Shown piece by piece: positions 6,088-10,576 of a DNA stretch of 10,576 nt. This stretch comes from JAJNNC01 sp038232695. Its GTDB lineage: Bacteria > Bacteroidota > Bacteroidia > Cytophagales > Cyclobacteriaceae. Position 1 is the stretch's first letter. Each line of letters starts with the position of its first letter. Under the pieces are notes generated by a model. It worked only from the letters and a program-made list of their open reading frames with translations. It did no database searches and had not been told where the DNA came from. Position numbers and translations under genes: made by a program. The stretch is taken from contig JBBSNI010000178.1 of assembly GCA_038232695.1 (NCBI GenBank), positions 1 through 10,576 of the forward strand. Reading direction: 5' to 3'.

Positions 6088-7080
6088 TTAATGACTGAAT
6101 GGGTTTTCATAAGAGCCTGCGTTTAAATCTTTCCAGCGCCAGCCATCGTTGCTGATAAGACCCAACAGTATCCTTCTTCTACCTGCAAACTTTTCGTACC
6201 ACTGCTGTATCTGTTGAGGGTCTTTGATCAAAGGAATCCCGATCTGCCCGAACTCTTCAAGGTTAGGAATTTCTGGTATATCATGGGCAGGGCCTACAAA
6301 GGCACTTTTGATGGTGAGCAGATAGCTGGAAATAGCTTTACGCAAAGGATACGTTTCTGCATTTTTAGGGCGTTGTGCTTCCGGCACGTGCAGCAGCATC
6401 AGCGTCAATGCTTCGTCCAGGTTGGTGATGTTCAGCACGAAAGCTTCTTTCCGGTTGGAGGTGTGGTAAAAGTGAAGGATAGGATAAGCATTGTGGTTTT
6501 GGGCATGTAAGATGATCATGTTTGTCAGCCTGCCGAAGTGAGGCTCCAGGTCTTTAAGGTCGCGACCATTCCAGGCGTTTTCTATGATTTCGGCAGCCGA
6601 ACAGCCCAGGGTGGTGATATACACGCTCAGCCTTCTTTTCTCTATCTCGGCAGACAGTACCGGGATCAGGTAAGTGATGGCAATGGAGATCAGGATCAGG
6701 CCGGAAAAGGAAAAAAACGCCGTGAAGAACTCCCAAAAGCCGTCGCCCGGCTCCATGTCGCCGTTGCCCATCGTAGACAAGGTATAGCCGGTAAAGTAGA
6801 TTTTGCTCATCAGTTTGGCAGGCGTATTGGTCTCCATATTCATGACCGATTTCTCGTCGCTGTAGATCATGATGGTGCAGGCAGCCCAGATCAGCAGTAG
6901 CCAGTTGATCAGTACGGTCACGGTGATAAAAGCCCCGGCAAAGTTCAGGATACGGTGAGAGCCGGTATTGCGGTTGACAAACAAAAAAAACTTCCACAGT
7001 CCTTTAGACAGCGGCCCGGTGATAAAGCCAGCCCCGTTGGGCGACAGAGCGGTGAATACCAGGTCTAAGGCAGCCAGCAC
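6088..7080 (-). CDS. Potassium-channel-like protein (Ion_trans_2 pore) with a C-terminal cytosolic domain
   Basis: An inner-membrane ion channel subunit with a two-helix pore. Counted from GTG 7080, the first visible helix is about 46-72, the pore loop with filter T103-M-G-N-G-D108 (in GYTLSTMGNGDMEPG) about 93-112, and the second helix about 117-143. About 190 mostly soluble residues follow, with no domain I recognise, ending GSYENPFSH. A further hydrophobic stretch, FIFSAGFLLLVLAALDLVFTALSPNGAG, spans the GTG. This typical family N terminus therefore begins upstream of it, yet the frame closes at TAG 7125-7123 with no ATG, GTG or TTG before the helix. The GTG start is thus doubtful (see the entry for 7081-7142). 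Potassium selectivity is inferred from the filter; Asn replaces the usual Tyr or Phe. Convergent with the YvlD-type gene. Confidence 0.8.
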   Translation of the reverse strand: MLAALDLVFTALSPNGAGFITGPLSKGLWKFFLFVNRNTGSHRILNFAGAFITVTVLINWLLLIWAACTIMIYSDEKSVMNMETNTPAKLMSKIYFTGYTLSTMGNGDMEPGDGFWEFFTAFFSFSGLILISIAITYLIPVLSAEIEKRRLSVYITTLGCSAAEIIENAWNGRDLKDLEPHFGRLTNMIILHAQNHNAYPILHFYHTSNRKEAFVLNITNLDEALTLMLLHVPEAQRPKNAETYPLRKAISSYLLTIKSAFVGPAHDIPEIPNLEEFGQIGIPLIKDPQQIQQWYEKFAGRRRILLGLISNDGWRWKDLNAGSYENPFSH

Positions 7081-7142
7081 CAGCAGCAGAAAGCCAGCCG
7101 AAAAAATAAAGTAATCTATAAGCTACCAATGACAACTTCCAT
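7081..7142 (-). other. Probable real N terminus of the channel gene, split by a 1-nt frame disruption
   Basis: On the - strand, ATG 7142-7140 opens a frame reading MEVVIGSL and then hits TAG at 7118-7116. The channel frame beginning at the very next residue reads IDYFIFSAGFLLLVL and continues into the annotated protein. One extra A in CTTATAG (about 7122-7116) would join the two into a single ordinary first helix. This could be a sequencing error, a true frameshift mutation, or a coincidence with a non-standard start. Confidence 0.45.
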
Positions 7143-7227
7143 CTACCCGTTTTGTTGATAGCACTACCCGGATCGCCCCGTGAAAAATACAGAGTTTCAA
7201 ATATTCAATCCCTCAGTCCCTCAACAC

Positions 7228-8139
7228 CTACAAAGGATTATCCTGCGGATAGACAAACAGCACAGAGTCTGACAACACCACCGAGCCAAAAACACCAATA
7301 GCGCCCCCATCAATATAGCTTTTCAGAAAGACAGGCTCCACAAACGGGTTCAGGATAGAAATAAGCTGATCATCCAGTTCCTTGTAAAAGGTAGCGGATT
7401 TTGGGTCCAGTGATTGGAGGGAAACCCAGGTAGAATCTCCCTGGCTATACTCAAAAGAAACCTCCGCCAGCATATCCAGGGTAGCGCCATCATTGCCCGT
7501 ATCGGCATAGATCGTTCTGCCCAGATCGGTGATCGGAAATTCTTCATCACCAGTACAATCGCTGACGATGACATCCAGTACATGGGCGTGGGCGACGGTA
7601 CGGTCTATCATGCGATACATCTGAAAACGATAAAAGTTTCCAGGCCCGGAAGCATCCCTGAACCGGACATTCACCCCATCATGTCCTCCGTACAGGTCGG
7701 TAAATTCAGGCGTGTAGATGATATCCTCAATGACGGCTTTTTTTTGGTCGATCGTTGTGCTGGCCGTGTAGGTCTTACCCTCGAATACGACGGTGAGTGT
7801 ATACGTTTTTCCAAATTCGGCTGCTGTTGTGCCGTGATAAAAAGGAACCCAGCGGCAGCGAAACTTATCAAAGGTGGAGTCTGCGAACAAAACTTCCGTT
7901 TCAGCATCACTGGTAATACCCACGGTCGCACTCCGGGCAAAGACTTGCTGTGGGGTCACTTTTTTGTCAAAAAAAGGCACACTTTTGCTGATGTAAATGC
8001 GTGGGCTTTCTCCGGGATAGAGAAGTCCTTCAATACAGACCGTGCTGGTAAGATCAGCAGGCACATCAATCTGAATGTCTTTTTCACAGCCCATGAGGAG
8101 CAAAACGGCCAGCAGCCGTATCCAGGGAGTACGCTTCAT
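7228..8139 (-). CDS. DUF4249 lipoprotein, partner of the TonB-dependent receptor
   Basis: A 303-residue predicted lipoprotein. The signal peptide is MKRTPWIRLLAVLLLMG, with lipobox LLMGC and lipidated Cys18 followed by EKD, an acidic/lysine stretch like those that direct Bacteroidota lipoproteins to the cell surface. The mature part starts IDVPADLTSTVCIEGLLYPGE, then runs of beta-strand-like sequence (YTLTVVFEGKTYTASTTI), and ends with a GAIGVFGSVV block, the layout of DUF4249. Such proteins are regularly encoded directly behind a TonB-dependent receptor and are thought to act with it at the outer membrane, but their ligand is unknown. ATG 8139 lies 5 nt after the receptor stop codon (8145), so the two are almost certainly one operon with coupled translation. 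No clear terminator is seen after the stop. Confidence 0.85.
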   Translation of the reverse strand: MKRTPWIRLLAVLLLMGCEKDIQIDVPADLTSTVCIEGLLYPGESPRIYISKSVPFFDKKVTPQQVFARSATVGITSDAETEVLFADSTFDKFRCRWVPFYHGTTAAEFGKTYTLTVVFEGKTYTASTTIDQKKAVIEDIIYTPEFTDLYGGHDGVNVRFRDASGPGNFYRFQMYRMIDRTVAHAHVLDVIVSDCTGDEEFPITDLGRTIYADTGNDGATLDMLAEVSFEYSQGDSTWVSLQSLDPKSATFYKELDDQLISILNPFVEPVFLKSYIDGGAIGVFGSVVLSDSVLFVYPQDNPL

Positions 8140-8144
8140 GTTTG

Positions 8145-10433
8145 TCAGAATTTAAAGTTAAAAGAGATACTGGGAATAGCCGGTAAGAGTGAGACCTGCT
8201 TGCCCTGGGGTTGGTCTGTGACAGGGTCTACCTGCAGGTAGATAAAATATGGGTTCAGGCGGCTGTAGATATTGTACACCCCTATCACCCATTCTGTCTG
8301 AAATTCCTTTCCGAACAGGTGCGCCTGGCTTCTTCTGACCGCCGAAATATCCAGCCGGTGGTAGGCAGGCAGACGCTGGTTGTTGCGCCTTTCGTATACA
8401 TAATAGTTACCTTCAAACAGGGATGGTCCGTAAAACGCTGGAAATCGCCCTACTGGAAGCGTAAAGGCACTGCCCGTGTTGAATACAAACACGCTGGACA
8501 AGGTCCACCGAGGATTCATGGCATATGAACCTACCAGCGACAACACATGCCGGCGGTCGTAGCGGAAAGGGAACTTCTCCCCAAAATTCAAAGCATCAAA
8601 CTGCTGGAAAGTCCAGGATAGCGTATAGGCCAGCCAGCCGGTGAACTTGCCTGTATTTTTTTTGAGGAATAGCTCTGCTCCATAGCTCCATCCTTTTCCG
8701 TAGACCAAAGAAGTATCTACGGCGAAGCTCTCTATGAGTTGGTTGCCCTCCGGGAACAGCACCTGGTTTTTCATATCTTTATAGTAAAGTTCTAGGCTCG
8801 ACTCCACACTGTTATCGCTGAAGTTTCGGAAATATCCCAACGCATACTGCTGCGAAAACTGGGGGCGGGTGCGCTCCGTAGAAGGCACCCAGACATCAGT
8901 AGGGATCGTGCCCGTAGCGCTGGGAACCAGGTGTAGAAACTGGTTCATGACCGAGTAGGCTGCTTTGACAGAGGATGCCTTACCGGTAGAAAGCTTGACC
9001 GAAGCGCGTGGCTCCAGCCGGTAGTAGCTGACCGTGTTAGAAGCATACCCCGGCGCCCTTAGCCCCAGGCTGGTAGAAAACCGCTCGCTGATCTTAATCT
9101 CATCATTAAGATACAGGGCGAACTCGTTAAAGTACCGGGTAGGGATTTTCTCTTTATTGATGTTTTGATCAATTGTTTTCTGAGATTCCGATTTGCCGCC
9201 CGACACAAACTTATGATGAATGTACTCCGCTCCGAACTGTATGGCATGTCTGGGATTAGGAAAATACTGAAACCCGGTCTTACCATTGATGTCGTTGATG
9301 CCGGTAATGGTCTGGGAGAAATAATTATCCAGAATAGCAGACACATCCTGGTCGTACTGGTTGTAGATCAGCGAAGTATTGGCAAAGAGCTTGGGCCCAA
9401 AGGTATGATTCCACCGCAAGGTGCCCGTTGCATTGCCAAACAGTATCTTATAGTTGATACCCTGGGAAGCCCTGTACTCGGCCTGGTCGCGCCCCCGGAA
9501 TATGCTAAGAAACAGCCGGTCTTTGTCCGACAACTGCCAGTTTACTTTGGCATTAAGATCATAAAAATGATAGTTGGATTTGTTGCCCTTGGGCAGAAAG
9601 GGTTTAGCTAGTAGATCCAGGTAGGTTCTTCTGCCAGAAATGATGAAAGACGCTTTTTCCTTTTTCAAAGGACCTTCCAGCGTCAGGGTAGAGGTGATCA
9701 GTCCGATGCCGCCGTCGGCATGAAACGCTTGGTTGTTGCCTTCTTTCATGGTAATGTCCAGGATAGAAGACAGCCGTCCGCCGTACTGCGCCGGAAAGCC
9801 ACCTTTGATCAGGGTAGCACTGTTCAGCGCCCTGGAGTTGAACGTACTGAACAAGCTCAGCAGGTGATTAGGATTGTATACTGTCGCTTCGTCTAACTGG
9901 ACGAGGTTCTGGTCAGCGTTGCCTCCTCTCACATAGAAGCCTGTCGTCCCTTCGTTGCCCGACTGCACGCCCGGCAGGAGTTGCACCACTTTAAGAATAT
10001 CCGTTTCTCCCAGGATAACCGGTAGTTCGGAGATCTTTTGGATCGGCACATCCACCACTGCCATCTGCACCCGCTCTACATTCTCGTTGGGCGGCGTGGC
10101 GTTGATGACTACTTCATCTAAGGAAAGCTCTCCGGGCACGAGCCGGACGTTCAGCGTGATATTTTCGTGCAAACGGATACGCTTGACCTGTGGTTTGAAA
10201 CCCAGAAAGGTGATCACCAGGGGCAGGCTGTCCGTTTCGGGCAGGGTCAGCGAAAAAAACCCGTAATTGTTGGTCACCGTGCCCGCCTGCTGGCTTTTGG
10301 CGTAGATCGTCGCACCGATCAGGGCTTCTCCGCTTTCTTCGTCGGTCGCCGTACCGCTGATGGTAAATTTCTTTTGCGCATACCCGGACAGGCAGAGCGT
10401 CAGTAGGAGTAGGCAGGCAAGCGTTCGTTTCAT
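8145..10433 (-). CDS. TonB-dependent outer-membrane receptor with carboxypeptidase-regulatory-like domain
   Basis: A 762-residue outer-membrane transporter for an unknown ligand, powered through TonB. Order of parts: signal peptide MKRTLACLLLLTLCLSGYA (1-19); CarboxypepD_reg-like domain (about 22-100, with SGTATDEESGEALIGATIY and GTVTNNYGFFSL); a linker with DEVVINAT that may serve as TonB box; plug domain (about 125-235, with LPGVQSGNEGTTGFYVRGG, and GGFPAQYGGRLSSILDITMK); then a beta-barrel of about 520 residues ending in the aromatic SISFNFKF. The frame extends to ATG 10493, but the signal peptide begins at 10433 and a promoter-like box overlaps 10491-10498, so 10433 is the start. It is followed after 5 nt by a DUF4249 lipoprotein. 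No SusD homologue, sigma/anti-sigma pair or enzyme gene is next to it, so the substrate cannot be inferred. Confidence 0.93.
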   Translation of the reverse strand: MKRTLACLLLLTLCLSGYAQKKFTISGTATDEESGEALIGATIYAKSQQAGTVTNNYGFFSLTLPETDSLPLVITFLGFKPQVKRIRLHENITLNVRLVPGELSLDEVVINATPPNENVERVQMAVVDVPIQKISELPVILGETDILKVVQLLPGVQSGNEGTTGFYVRGGNADQNLVQLDEATVYNPNHLLSLFSTFNSRALNSATLIKGGFPAQYGGRLSSILDITMKEGNNQAFHADGGIGLITSTLTLEGPLKKEKASFIISGRRTYLDLLAKPFLPKGNKSNYHFYDLNAKVNWQLSDKDRLFLSIFRGRDQAEYRASQGINYKILFGNATGTLRWNHTFGPKLFANTSLIYNQYDQDVSAILDNYFSQTITGINDINGKTGFQYFPNPRHAIQFGAEYIHHKFVSGGKSESQKTIDQNINKEKIPTRYFNEFALYLNDEIKISERFSTSLGLRAPGYASNTVSYYRLEPRASVKLSTGKASSVKAAYSVMNQFLHLVPSATGTIPTDVWVPSTERTRPQFSQQYALGYFRNFSDNSVESSLELYYKDMKNQVLFPEGNQLIESFAVDTSLVYGKGWSYGAELFLKKNTGKFTGWLAYTLSWTFQQFDALNFGEKFPFRYDRRHVLSLVGSYAMNPRWTLSSVFVFNTGSAFTLPVGRFPAFYGPSLFEGNYYVYERRNNQRLPAYHRLDISAVRRSQAHLFGKEFQTEWVIGVYNIYSRLNPYFIYLQVDPVTDQPQGKQVSLLPAIPSISFNFKF

Positions 10434-10490
10434 GTGGCTTAGTAACAAGATAAAAATAAGTGTTTGATTTGTAAGTTTTAGATTTACGTT

Positions 10491-10520
10491 CAAAGAGAAA
10501 AAAGAGATCAGAAATGCAAA
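10491..10520 (-). promoter_or_regulatory. Predicted promoter of the receptor operon
   Basis: On the - strand, TTTG (10520-10517) is followed after 18 bp by TCTCTTTG (10498-10491), seven of eight compatible with TAnnTTTG. Spacing equals that of the stress protein promoter. Transcription would begin near 10485 and give a leader of about 50 nt to ATG 10433. Confidence 0.45.
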
Positions 10521-10576
10521 GCTACAGTAAAGTTATAGAAGCAGATATGCTATATGTGTATAGCCAGATGGATGAA
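10514..10576 (+). CDS. Start of an unidentified gene, cut by window end
   Basis: From ATG 10514 the frame stays open for all 21 remaining codons and reads MQSYSKVIEADMLYVYSQMD, continuing past the window. The amino acid mix looks like a normal cytoplasmic protein, but the piece is too short to assign a family. It is divergent from the receptor operon, and its start overlaps the -33 element of that operon's promoter. A weak + strand promoter candidate is TTTG at 10463-10466, 18 bp, then TACGTTCA at 10485-10492, leaving a short leader. An open frame of 21 codons could still arise by chance. Confidence 0.35.
   Translation, partial: MQSYSKVIEADMLYVYSQMDE

Noticed and set aside
7204..7226. Possible third heptamer element (repeated CAATCCCT/CAGTCCCT)
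   Set aside because: Only two or three imperfect units with an 8-base step and no inverted second arm in the gap 7081-7227.
7081..7227. Promoter for the channel gene in this gap
   Set aside because: TATTTTTC at 7189-7182 resembles the -7 element, but no TTTG stands at a proper distance, so it is not supported.
7414..8241. A 275-codon + strand open frame opposite the DUF4249 gene
   Set aside because: Its translation shows no domain, signal or sensible composition, and it runs antisense through a well-supported lipoprotein gene and into the receptor gene. It is a shadow of the real frame.
1..10576. CRISPR arrays, tRNA or rRNA genes, insertion sequences, defence genes
   Set aside because: No regularly spaced identical repeats, no cloverleaf or rRNA segments, no complete transposase or terminal inverted repeats and no defence-type domains were seen on either strand.

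Overview
This window looks like chromosomal DNA of a Bacteroidota bacterium, probably of the Cytophagales type. The basis is a TonB-dependent receptor with an N-terminal carboxypeptidase-regulatory-like domain paired with a DUF4249 lipoprotein, promoter-like elements of the Bacteroidota form (TTTG, about 18 bp, then a TAnnTTTG-like box), almost no Shine-Dalgarno sequences, and intergenic heptamer-based hairpins. Genus cannot be read from the sequence. No tRNA, rRNA, CRISPR array or complete insertion sequence was seen.

Left part (1-3263, all + strand): the 3' three quarters of a saccharopine dehydrogenase, a hairpin of degenerate 7-bp repeats, a compact DUF1338 protein of the 2-oxoadipate dioxygenase/decarboxylase (HglS/YdcJ) family, and a glycerate kinase family protein starting at GTG. 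The first two fit consecutive parts of one lysine catabolic route: saccharopine to aminoadipate semialdehyde, and later 2-oxoadipate to 2-hydroxyglutarate. An 11-bp direct repeat sits in the short gap before the glycerate kinase.

Middle part (3253-5990): a tandem universal stress protein on the - strand ends at a strong intrinsic terminator that overlaps the last codons of the convergent glycerate kinase gene. Its upstream region carries a Bacteroidota-type promoter flanked by two dyad symmetries. Next come a class V aminotransferase (- strand), whose start is best placed at 5512 because a perfect TAnnTTTG box lies inside the longer reading frame, and a divergent four-helix membrane protein of the YvlD/'phage holin 4_2' family. 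A second heptamer hairpin of different sequence separates that gene from the next, convergent one.

Right part (6088-10576): a two-helix potassium-channel-like protein with filter TMGNGD and a cytosolic domain of about 190 residues. Its N terminus appears broken by a 1-nt frame disruption or lacks a normal start. Then follows an outer-membrane uptake pair read leftward: the TonB-dependent receptor and, 5 nt behind it, the DUF4249 lipoprotein. A divergent reading frame of unknown function starts at 10514 and runs off the window.

Most of the window is ordinary metabolism and membrane biology. I do not see a clear new defence or mobile system. The parts that deserve a second look are the heptamer hairpins, the dyad-flanked stress-gene promoter, the lysine pair, the altered glycerate kinase motifs and the channel N terminus.
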